A stretch of DNA of 64,000 nt from positions 248,001 through 312,000 of the forward strand of contig CBIHON010000002.1 of NCBI GenBank assembly GCA_966211965.1, read 5' to 3'. This document shows positions 33,703-41,869 of this stretch, piece after piece. Numbering within the stretch: the first letter of the stretch is position 1; each line of letters starts with the position of its first letter. The position numbers and the translations under genes were made by a program. The DNA is from CBIHON01 sp966211965 (GTDB taxonomy: Bacteria > Pseudomonadota > Gammaproteobacteria > Burkholderiales > Burkholderiaceae_D). The notes beneath the pieces are model-generated. The model made no database searches, had not been told where the DNA came from, and saw only the letters and a program-made list of their open reading frames with translations.

Positions 33703-33922
33703 TTGATTGATGGTGCAAAACCCGGGGAGTGGTTTTGTCCGTGCGATTCCGGTAGTTCTTGACTGCTTCCATTTGATTGCGCTTGCCGTGGGCCTTGCTT
33801 GTGCCTGCACGCTTCGCCGGCTTCTTGCTGCGGTGGGAAATCGAGTTCCTGTCCGTCCTCGCAAACGGCCATTCTTTTTCGGCGTGTTGCTCCTGTCTTC
33901 GATTTGATTTCGGGAAAAAATA

Positions 33923-36013
33923 ATGCGTATTCGTCGTTCTCAATCTTCACTGCTGGCCGCCCTGTTGAGCGCTGCCGGCCTGGTCCATGCAGCCGGCGTC
34001 CCGACGCTGCAGGAAGTCGTCGTCACCTCCGATCGCAATGGTTTGATCGGGGTCGCCGATTCCGCCACCGAAGGCACGGTCAGCGCCAAGCAACTGGCCA
34101 ACCGCCCCTTGCTGCGGCCGGCCGAAGTGATGGAAACGGTGCCCGGCATGATCGTCACCCAGCACTCCGGCGACGGCAAGGCCAATCAGTATTTCCTGCG
34201 CGGCTTCAACCTCGATCACGGCAGCGATTTCGCAACGAGCGTGATGGGCATGCCGGTCAATGTCGCCAGCCATGCGCACGGTCAAGGCTATATGGACCTC
34301 AATTTCCTGATCCCGGAATTGGTTGCCAACGTCAAATACCGCAAGGGTGTCTATAGCGCCGAAGATGGGGATTTTGTCACCACCGGATCGGCGCGCATCG
34401 ACTACCTGCGCCAACTGCCGGCGCCGTTTGCCGAGCTGACTTTGGGCACACACCAATACCGCCGGCTGCTCGCCGCGGGCAGCCGGGAAATCAACGGCTT
34501 CCAGCTACTGGGCGGACTTGAGGCGGCCGGCAATAACGGTCCCTGGGACCAGCCGGAAAACCTGCACAAGCTCAATGCCGTGCTGCGCCTGTCCAAGGGC
34601 AATGCGGCCAACGGCTTCGCGCTCACCGCGATGGCTTACCGATCCGACTGGACCGCCACCGAACACGTGCCGGAACGCGCGATCACGAATGGTGAAATCG
34701 GGCGCTACGGCGCGCTGTCGCAAAACGACGGGGGCCGCACCCACCGCTACAGCCTGTCGGGCGAATGGGCAAAGACCGATGTCGCCGGCGCCGCCAGGTT
34801 CAACGCCTATGTGATCGATTACGGCCTGAATTATTTTGCCGCGCCGTCGGGTTTCATCAGCGGTGTGCAAGGCGACCAGCATGAGCAGGTAGACCGCCGC
34901 ACCACCTGGGGCGGCCAGGCGAGCCGCTCCTGGTTTCTCGGGCCGCAGATGAAGAACACCGAACTGACCGCCGGGCTGCAGTTGCGCCAGGACCGGATCG
35001 GCACGCTCGGTTTGTACGACACGGTCGATCGCGTGCGCACCAATACGGTCCGCGAGGACAGCATTACCGAAACCGCCGGCGCCCTGTTCGTCGAAGCGCG
35101 CAGCGAATGGCAGCCCTGGCTGCGCAGCATCCTCGGCCTGCGGCATGATCGCATCAGCGCCGACGCAACGCCGACCGGCGGCCGCTTCAATATGGGCAAC
35201 GGCGGCAGCGTCAGCGCCGGCCAGACCAGCCCCAAGCTCAGCCTCGTGTTCGGCCCGTTCGGCGAGCGCTCGCAGACCGAGTTCTACCTCAACAGCGGTT
35301 ATGGGTTCCACAGCAATGACGTGCGCGGCGCAACCAGCACGACCAACCCGGCCGATGGTACGCCGGCTGAAAAACTGGCCTTGTTCGCCAAGGCCAAAGG
35401 GACGGAAATCGGCATGCGCACCCAGCCGCTGCCGGGCTGGAGCAGCAGCCTGTCGCTGTGGCGCATGGAACTCGGCTCCGAGCTGGTGTTCGTCGGCGAC
35501 GAAGGCGTCACCGAGGCGCGCGGCGCATCGGTGCGGCATGGCGTGGAATGGTCGAACTACATCACACCGAACGACTGGCTGATCATCGATGGCGACATCG
35601 CCTGGTCCAAGGCCCGTTTCAAGGAGGCGGTGGAAGGTGGCGGCACCCAGGTGCCGAACGCGATCCCGCTCACTGCATCGCTCGGCATCACCGCCGACCG
35701 CGGCGGCAAATGGTTCGGCGGGTTGCGGCTGCGCTACCTGGGTTCCTATGCGCTGGAAGAAACCGGCCTGGAAAAATCCGCGCCGCTCTGGACTGCCAAT
35801 CTCAAGCTGGGTTATCGCATCGATCCGAAGATGCAGCTCAGCATCGACGTGTTGAACCTGTTTGACCGCAAGGGCAATGACATCGAGTATTGGGGCGGCG
35901 CCTGCACCCGTGCCGAACAGGGCAGCGGCGCCTGCAACGGCGGCATCGACGGCCGCCTGATTCATCCGTTGGAACCGCGTACCTTGCGTGTCAGCTTGAG
36001 AGCCTCGTTCTGA
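33923..36013 (+). CDS. TonB-dependent receptor under cobalamin riboswitch control
   Basis: A 696-residue outer-membrane receptor. It has a signal peptide (LLAALLSAAGLVHAAG), a probable TonB box (TLQEVVVTSDR) and a plug domain (RPAEVMETVPGMIVTQHSGD, QYFLRGFNLDHGSDF). The beta-barrel ends in aromatic RASF. It differs clearly from the BtuB encoded at 41870 and belongs to another receptor subfamily. Control by a cobalamin riboswitch and the cobN neighbour suggest a corrinoid, cobalt complex or another tetrapyrrole as ligand; this is inference. Confidence 0.88.
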   Translation: MRIRRSQSSLLAALLSAAGLVHAAGVPTLQEVVVTSDRNGLIGVADSATEGTVSAKQLANRPLLRPAEVMETVPGMIVTQHSGDGKANQYFLRGFNLDHGSDFATSVMGMPVNVASHAHGQGYMDLNFLIPELVANVKYRKGVYSAEDGDFVTTGSARIDYLRQLPAPFAELTLGTHQYRRLLAAGSREINGFQLLGGLEAAGNNGPWDQPENLHKLNAVLRLSKGNAANGFALTAMAYRSDWTATEHVPERAITNGEIGRYGALSQNDGGRTHRYSLSGEWAKTDVAGAARFNAYVIDYGLNYFAAPSGFISGVQGDQHEQVDRRTTWGGQASRSWFLGPQMKNTELTAGLQLRQDRIGTLGLYDTVDRVRTNTVREDSITETAGALFVEARSEWQPWLRSILGLRHDRISADATPTGGRFNMGNGGSVSAGQTSPKLSLVFGPFGERSQTEFYLNSGYGFHSNDVRGATSTTNPADGTPAEKLALFAKAKGTEIGMRTQPLPGWSSSLSLWRMELGSELVFVGDEGVTEARGASVRHGVEWSNYITPNDWLIIDGDIAWSKARFKEAVEGGGTQVPNAIPLTASLGITADRGGKWFGGLRLRYLGSYALEETGLEKSAPLWTANLKLGYRIDPKMQLSIDVLNLFDRKGNDIEYWGGACTRAEQGSGACNGGIDGRLIHPLEPRTLRVSLRASF

Positions 36014-36262
36014 TCGGTACTTTGGTTCAGCTTCCTTTTTTGATCTATCCAGTTTCAATGCGAGTACGGACGGCAAATCCAGGATAAAAAGCCCCTACTC
36101 CCGCGAGGGGGGAGGGAGCCTCGCCAATTTTTGCGGAGCAAACGAATTCACTGTTGCTAGTTCTTTACCTCACAGTGCCGCTGACTTTTTACTGAACATG
36201 TTCGACTGAAAATTTCTTTGTTCACAAAAAAGCAGAACAACCCTATTTTTCGAAAGAACCCA

Positions 36263-36868
36263 ATGCCCGATTTTTCCACCGATCTCGCGGTACACGCGAT
36301 AGAAACCCTGCTGTATTCGATCTCGACGATGTTGTATCTGCCGGTGCTTTTGGCACTCGCCGCCCTGGTGCTCTACCTGATGATCTGCCTCGGCGGATTC
36401 GCCGCCGAATGGCGCGAGCGGCGGCGCGGCGTCCGGCCGCTGCTGGTGACGGCGGAAGCGCAGATGACGGCTGCGGTGGCGGCGGCCGACCACCAGCCGG
36501 CGCTGGATGCGCGGCTCGAATGCATCGTGCAGAAAGCCGATGCCGACGGACTGCGCCGGCTCGATGCGGTGCGCAGCGTGGTGCGGGTGGGGCCGGCATT
36601 GGGGCTGATGGGCACGCTGATTCCGATGGGTATTTCGCTGGCCGGGCTGGCCCAGGGCAATCTGCCGAAAATGGCCGAGAGCATGACCACCGCCTTCACC
36701 GCCACCGTGGTCGGGCTGGCTTGCAGCGTGACCGCCTACCTGCTGACGTTGGCGCGCGAACACTGGCTGCGCATCGACGTGACCGATATCGCCTACCTTG
36801 CCGAAACGCTGCTGGCGCGCCATGCGCCGAACACGGCGTCGAATCACGCGGCCGCTGCGGGAGCCTGA
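36263..36868 (+). CDS. MotA/TolQ/ExbB-type proton-channel protein
   Basis: A 201-residue inner-membrane protein with three transmembrane segments. One lies at about 24-46 and two form the conserved channel block: RVGPALGLMGTLIPMGISLA (like the GLFGTVWG motif of ExbB) and MTTAFTATVVGLACSVTAYL, with channel-lining Thr residues. The ATG at 36263 follows GAAAGA. It lies 249 nt after the receptor and 1 nt before the DUF2149 gene. It should form a pmf-driven stator; the DUF2149 protein is the likely ExbD-like partner. Confidence 0.85.
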   Translation: MPDFSTDLAVHAIETLLYSISTMLYLPVLLALAALVLYLMICLGGFAAEWRERRRGVRPLLVTAEAQMTAAVAAADHQPALDARLECIVQKADADGLRRLDAVRSVVRVGPALGLMGTLIPMGISLAGLAQGNLPKMAESMTTAFTATVVGLACSVTAYLLTLAREHWLRIDVTDIAYLAETLLARHAPNTASNHAAAAGA

Positions 36869-36869
36869 G

Positions 36870-37205
36870 ATGCGCTACCTGAATCGCCGCCGCGACAGCA
36901 TCCGCGACAACGCCGCCGACGATCCGCTGGCCGGCGTCGCCAACCTGTTTGACGCCAGCATCGTGTTCATCGTCGCGATGATGCTGGCCCTGTTTTCCGC
37001 CTTGAACATGATGGATTTGCTGGACCCGAAATCGGAAGTCACGATCGCCAAGAAAACCGCCGACGGCAAGGTCGAGGTCCTGAGCAAGAAGGGCGCCGAA
37101 ATCAAGCTCAGCCGCGTCAGCGACACACCGCTGTCGGGCGCCGGCAAGCGTCTCGGCACCGCCTATCAACTTCCCGATGGAAAGGTCGTCTATGTTCCGG
37201 AATAA
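36870..37205 (+). CDS. DUF2149 protein, ExbD/MotB-like topology
   Basis: A 111-residue protein. A short basic cytoplasmic N-terminus (RYLNRRRDSIRD) leads to one transmembrane segment (about 29-46) entered by Asp28 (NLFDASIVFIVAMMLALFSA). A periplasmic tail ending in LGTAYQLPDGKVVYVPE follows. The single anchor with an Asp at its start recalls ExbD, TolR and MotB, whose Asp carries protons. DUF2149 genes are known beside cobN-like and ExbB-like genes. It overlaps cobN by 14 nt, so the two are coupled. Confidence 0.82.
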   Translation: MRYLNRRRDSIRDNAADDPLAGVANLFDASIVFIVAMMLALFSALNMMDLLDPKSEVTIAKKTADGKVEVLSKKGAEIKLSRVSDTPLSGAGKRLGTAYQLPDGKVVYVPE

Positions 37206-40200
37206 GTTTGCCGCTTTGTCGGCGCTGGTCCTGCTGCTGTGCCTGCCGCTTGGCGCGCAGGCGGCGCAGCGCACCCTGGCCTTGTTGCTGGGCGATGTCG
37301 AATCGCGTCCGGCGGTGCTGGCGGTGCGCGGTTTGCAGGCACAGTTGCAGGCGCTCGACGTGGCGGTGCGCATCATCCCCGCCAACGGCATGATGCCAGC
37401 CGATCGCATGGCGTTGCGCAATGCCGATGCGGTGGTGGTGAACGTGCTCGGCCGGCAGCTGATGCAAACCATCACGCCGGAATTGCAGGCTTTGCGGCAA
37501 GCCCGGCGCCCGGTATTCGCGGTCGGCGGCGCGCTGGACGACGAGCTGCGCGCGCTCGGCCTGCGCGAAGACCGCGCGCTGCAGGATTATCACCGCAGCG
37601 GCGGCGTCGACAACCTGGGCAACCTGCTGCGCCATCTGCTGCACACGCAGTTTGGCGCTGCCGCCGCGCCCGGGCCGGTGCAGGCGATGCCGGAGAGCGG
37701 CCTGTACGACGTTGCCGGCCAGCGCGTCACGGCCAGCTTTGCCGATTACCTGAAGAGCTATGCTCGGCACCGCCCGGGCGCGCCCTGGGTCGGCGTGGTG
37801 TTCTACCGGGCCAGCCTGGTTGCCGGCCAGACCCTGCCGCTGGCGGCGATCGTCGCGCGGCTGGAACAGGCCGGCTACAACGTGCTGCCGGTTTTCGGCT
37901 ATCCCTATGAAGTGCCGCTGCGCTATTTTCTCGACGAAGCCGGGCAGCCGCGCGTCGATGCCATCGTCGCGCTCGGGATGAAAGTCGGCGGCACCGCCGC
38001 CACCGGCGCCATGCTCGACAAGATCGGCGTGCCGGCCATCAATGCGATCACCTTGAGCCAGCAATCGGCGACGCAGTGGCAAGCCTCCAAAGTCGGACTC
38101 GACATCATCGAGCGGACCTGGCAACTGGCGGGCGCCGAACTGGCCGGCCTGATCCAGCCGACCGTGGTGGCCAGCCGCGAGCGCGTGACCGATGCGCAAA
38201 CCGGCCTGAGCTATGTCGAAGAGCAGCCGATCGCCGAGCGCATCGAGCGCCTGACGGCACGCATCGATGCCTGGCTGGCATTACGCCGCAGCACCAATGC
38301 CGACAAGCGCGTGGCGCTGTTGTACTACAACTATCCGCACGGTTCCGAAACCATCGGCGCCGCCTACCTCAACGTCCTGCCGGAAAGCCTGTGGCAAATC
38401 ACGCAGCGCTTCGAAGCGGAAGGCTATAGCACCAGCGCGCCGGCCGGCAAGCAGGCGCTGCAAGCCGATATCCAGCGCTGGGGCAGCTTCACCGGCAAGG
38501 GGCAGAAGGATTACCGCAGCGGCCTGGCGCAACTGGCCGCCAGCGGCGAAGCGCTGCTGGTGCCGCTGGCCGACTATCGGCGCTGGTATGCGCAATTGCC
38601 GGATTCCCTGCGCCACGCGGTCGAGAAAGCCTGGGGCGCGCCGGAACAGGCGCCGACGCTATGGCGCAATGCCGAGGGGCAGGCGCAGTTCGTATTCCCG
38701 GCGCGGCGCTACGGCAACCTGCTGCTGGCGCCGCAGCCGACGCGGGCCTGGGAACAGAACCTGGAAAAATTGCATAACGACGTGACGCTGCCGCCCAGCC
38801 ATGAATACATCGCCTTCTACCTGTGGTTGCAGCAGGGTTACAAGGCGCACGCGGTGATCCACCTCGGCACTCACGGCACCCAGGAATGGCTGAGCGGCAA
38901 GGAAGCCGGCCTGTCCGCCGCCGATCCGACCGAAGCGCTGATCGGCGCCATGCCCAACATTTATCCGTACGTGATGGACGACGTCGGCGAGGGTTTGCAG
39001 GCGAAGCGGCGCGGCATGGCGACCATCATCGACCACATGACGCCGCCGTTCGACGTGGCGGGCCTCAACCCCGACCTGCGTGAACTGGGCGCGCTGCTCA
39101 ACGACTATCGTGTCGCCGAACAGAAGAGTCCGCTGCTGGCGCGCAGCCACCTGACCGCGCTCAACCGCCTCGCTTTGAAAAGCGGCGTGCTGAAAGACAT
39201 GGGCCGCAAAAAACTCGCGAGCGAAGCCGACATGGAAGCGCTGGAAGAATACCTCGACAACGTCGCCGCCAAGCTCACGCCGTTCGGCCTGCACACTTTC
39301 GGCGTCGCGCCCGATCCGGCCATGCAGCAAGCCACGGCGCGCGCGGTGGTCAGCCTGGACAAGGATCTCAAGCCGGCCCAGCAGGCGGCGCGGGTACAGC
39401 AGCTGGAACAGGATATCCGGCGCAGTGCCGAACTGGAACTGGCGCGCCTGATGCAGGCGCTGGCCGGGCGCTATATCCCGACCGGGCCGAGCGCCGACCT
39501 GGTGCGCAATCCGGCCGCGCTGCCGACCGGGCGCAATTTTTTCGGACTCGACCCGTCGCGTATTCCGAGCCGTACCACCTACGAACAGGGCGCCAAGCTG
39601 GCGCAGCAACTGGTGGACGATTATCGCGCCCGCAACCGCGTCTATCCCGACAAGCTGACCATCAACCTGTGGGGTGTGGAAACCTCGCGTCATGAAGGCA
39701 TCATGGAAGCGCAGGTGCTGGCCCTGCTGGGCGTGCGGCCGACCTGGGACGAACGCGGCCGCGTGACCGGGGTGGAGGCGATTTCCCGGCATGACCTGGG
39801 GCGGCCGCGGGTCGATGTGACGATGGTTTCCTCGGGCCTGTTCCGCGACCTGTTCGCCAACCTGCTCAAGCTGCTGGACGATGCGGCGCAACTGGCGCAG
39901 CGGCAGGACGACAGCGACAACCCATTGCAGACTAATACGCGCAAGCTGGCGGCTCGCCTGGAGCGACGCGGACTGCCGGCGCAGGAAGCGCAGCGGCTGG
40001 CCGGCACGCGCATCTTCGGCTTGCCCTCGGGCGCCTACGGCACCAACATCGAGAAGCTGATTCCGCTCTCCAACGCCTGGCAGAACGAGCAGCAGGTGGC
40101 GGACGTTTTCATCAACCGCATGAGCCATCCTTTCGGACAAGGCAACTGGGGCGGCGAAACAGCAGGCGGACAGATGGATGCCGAACTGCGCCGCGAAGTA

Positions 40201-41076
40201 TTCCGGCAGGCGCTGTCCGGCAGCAAGATCGCCCTGCACAGCCGCTCCAGCAATCTGTTCGCAACGCTCGACAACGACGATTTTTTCCAGTACCTGGGCG
40301 GCACCGCGCTGGCGATCCGCAGCGTCGACGGCAAGACGCCCGAAGTGATGGTGGCCGACCTTTCCAATCCGCGCCGCCCGCGTCACGCCACCCTGGAAAA
40401 ATACATGGGCCAGGAATTGCAAAGCCGCTACCTGAACCCGCGCTGGGCCGACAGCATGCTGCGCGAAGGCTATGCCGGCACGCGCTTCATCAACCGCACC
40501 GTCGAGTATCTGTGGGCCTGGCAAGTGACCGTGCCGGAAGTCGTCGATGCGGGAAAATGGCAGCGCATGTACGACACCTACGTCGCCGACCGCCACGGTT
40601 TGCGGGTGCGCGAACGCTTTGCGCAAAGCGACAATCTGCGGGCTTTCCAGGGCATTACCGACCGCATGCTGAGCGCGATCGAGCGCGGTTACTGGAAACC
40701 GCCGGAAGCGGTGCGCCGACGCCTGCAGCAAGAGAACGCGCGCGCCATCGCCGATGCCGGCGTGGCTTGCAGCGCCGAGTCGTGCAGCCGGGCAACGCTG
40801 CGGCAGGCGCCGCAGCTTGCGGCGCAATCGGCGGCGCCTGCCGTTGCTGCGAATGCCGCCCCGTCAACGTCTGCTGCTGCGCCGGCAAAGCCGGCCGCCG
40901 CCGCGAAAACCGTTGCCCCGGCAACCGGCGCGGCGCCGATGCAGCAAGTCGCCGGGTTCGAGATGAAGTCGCTCTCGACACTGACGCCGGCGCAAAAAAC
41001 CATCGGCACGCTGGCCTTGCTGGCCTTGGCGGCGCTGCTGGTCGGACTGGGCTACTGGCGGCGCGGCGCCCGCTAG
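37192..41076 (+). CDS. Exported, membrane-anchored CobN-like chelatase homologue
   Basis: A 1294-residue protein of the CobN/BchH/ChlH large-subunit family. Core stretches include HLGTHGTQEWLSGKEAGLS, PYVMDDVGEGLQAKRRG, NLWGVETSRHEGIMEAQVL and FGLPSGAYGTNIEKLIPLS. Unlike cytoplasmic cobaltochelatase CobN, it starts with a signal peptide (FAALSALVLLLCLPLGAQAA). It ends with an Ala/Pro-rich linker (about 1200-1260), one transmembrane helix (about 1271-1289) and the basic tail YWRRGAR, so the body should be periplasmic. AAAGG precedes the ATG at 37192. No AAA+ partners are nearby. HmuS-type CobN homologues of Bacteroidota haem operons are the closest concept; its substrate here is unproven. Confidence 0.88.
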   Translation: MFRNKFAALSALVLLLCLPLGAQAAQRTLALLLGDVESRPAVLAVRGLQAQLQALDVAVRIIPANGMMPADRMALRNADAVVVNVLGRQLMQTITPELQALRQARRPVFAVGGALDDELRALGLREDRALQDYHRSGGVDNLGNLLRHLLHTQFGAAAAPGPVQAMPESGLYDVAGQRVTASFADYLKSYARHRPGAPWVGVVFYRASLVAGQTLPLAAIVARLEQAGYNVLPVFGYPYEVPLRYFLDEAGQPRVDAIVALGMKVGGTAATGAMLDKIGVPAINAITLSQQSATQWQASKVGLDIIERTWQLAGAELAGLIQPTVVASRERVTDAQTGLSYVEEQPIAERIERLTARIDAWLALRRSTNADKRVALLYYNYPHGSETIGAAYLNVLPESLWQITQRFEAEGYSTSAPAGKQALQADIQRWGSFTGKGQKDYRSGLAQLAASGEALLVPLADYRRWYAQLPDSLRHAVEKAWGAPEQAPTLWRNAEGQAQFVFPARRYGNLLLAPQPTRAWEQNLEKLHNDVTLPPSHEYIAFYLWLQQGYKAHAVIHLGTHGTQEWLSGKEAGLSAADPTEALIGAMPNIYPYVMDDVGEGLQAKRRGMATIIDHMTPPFDVAGLNPDLRELGALLNDYRVAEQKSPLLARSHLTALNRLALKSGVLKDMGRKKLASEADMEALEEYLDNVAAKLTPFGLHTFGVAPDPAMQQATARAVVSLDKDLKPAQQAARVQQLEQDIRRSAELELARLMQALAGRYIPTGPSADLVRNPAALPTGRNFFGLDPSRIPSRTTYEQGAKLAQQLVDDYRARNRVYPDKLTINLWGVETSRHEGIMEAQVLALLGVRPTWDERGRVTGVEAISRHDLGRPRVDVTMVSSGLFRDLFANLLKLLDDAAQLAQRQDDSDNPLQTNTRKLAARLERRGLPAQEAQRLAGTRIFGLPSGAYGTNIEKLIPLSNAWQNEQQVADVFINRMSHPFGQGNWGGETAGGQMDAELRREVFRQALSGSKIALHSRSSNLFATLDNDDFFQYLGGTALAIRSVDGKTPEVMVADLSNPRRPRHATLEKYMGQELQSRYLNPRWADSMLREGYAGTRFINRTVEYLWAWQVTVPEVVDAGKWQRMYDTYVADRHGLRVRERFAQSDNLRAFQGITDRMLSAIERGYWKPPEAVRRRLQQENARAIADAGVACSAESCSRATLRQAPQLAAQSAAPAVAANAAPSTSAAAPAKPAAAAKTVAPATGAAPMQQVAGFEMKSLSTLTPAQKTIGTLALLALAALLVGLGYWRRGAR

Positions 41077-41194
41077 AGCATTTTTAGCCTGACCGTACGG
41101 GCCAATCTCAAGCCTCCGGTGCTCTGCGTACCCCTGTACGCGTCCGCTCCTCGGCCTGACCTTGACTCCGCACGGTCAGGCTGAAACTGCTCTA
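41074..41194. repeat. 27-bp imperfect inverted repeat after cobN
   Basis: Arms 41074-41100 and 41168-41194 share TAGAGCA, TTT and AGCCTGACCGT with 4 mismatches and a 67-nt spacer. It begins at the cobN stop codon and could end the transcript. The TAGAGC ends resemble the perfect repeat at 3245-3353. Confidence 0.55.
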
Positions 41195-41361
41195 ACGGAA
41201 CGATGGTGTCACTCCCCTCGCTCCCTTTTTCCACAGACGGGAGAGGGGGGATGCGGCTCATGAGCTTTTTGCCTGCGCTGCAGAGAACAGGCATGGCGTC
41301 TTTGAATGTCGTCACCCGACTGGACATTACCGATAACATGCCATGCTCATCGCTTCCGTAG

Positions 41362-41410
41362 GGCGGGCGCAACCCGCGCGGCAGCGGCGACAGCGCCGGT
41401 TGCGCCCGCC
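41362..41410. repeat. REP-like hairpin upstream of riboswitch 2
   Basis: GGCGGGCGCAACC (41362-41374) and GGTTGCGCCCGCC (41398-41410) form a perfect 13-bp stem. It is of the GTAGGGCGGGCGCAAC type common between bacterial genes. Confidence 0.55.
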
Positions 41411-41506
41411 ATCGTTGCCCGTATCTGGATTCCGGGGCTTCGCCAGCAGCACGCTCCACCCCCCAAGGCGCACACGCATGCCGGCAGGCAAGCTCTTCTC
41501 TTACCG

Positions 41507-41512
41507 TATAAT
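41507..41512 (+). promoter_or_regulatory. Candidate -10 element of the btuB operon
   Basis: A perfect TATAAT stands just before the riboswitch. The -35 region at the matching distance is poor, so the promoter call rests on the -10 and on position. Confidence 0.4.
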
Positions 41513-41514
41513 GG

Positions 41515-41708
41515 CCGGGTTTTGGTGCCCGCACACATGCCCATGTGTGCAGTTAAACGGGAAACACGAAGCGGTCCATCCGCCGGCGTGTGCTGCCCCC
41601 GCAACGGTAAACAAGCGTCGCTTCCGGCGACTGGCCATCTCTCGATACCACTGTGCATTCGCATGGGAAGGTGAGGCGGTTCGACTTGCGAGCCCGGATA
41701 CCGGCCAG
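41515..41708 (+). promoter_or_regulatory. Cobalamin riboswitch 2 (upstream of btuB)
   Basis: The conserved elements in order are TTTGGTGCCC, GTTAAACGGGAAACACG, GTGTGCTGCCCCCGCAACGG, CCACTGTGC, CATGGGAAGGTGAGGCG and GAGCCCGGATACCGGCC. The btuB start lies about 160 nt downstream. It should repress btuB and the coupled uptake/cob genes when cobalamin is sufficient. The ends are approximate. Confidence 0.93.
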
Positions 41709-41869
41709 GACAGGTGGAAGTGTGCGGACGGGGATCTTCGCGATACGAATGGGGTTTGCCGCTGCCGGTATCTCCGCTGTCGATCGGTCTATTCAGCCTG
41801 CGTATTTCTGTTCAATCCAGCCCACGGGGAAGTCGGCTGGGTGCATGCCCATTTAACGAAAACATCATC

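Noticed and set aside
38659..40827. 722-codon minus-strand frame opposite cobN
   Set aside because: Antisense shadow; the plus frame encodes the recognisable CobN family protein.
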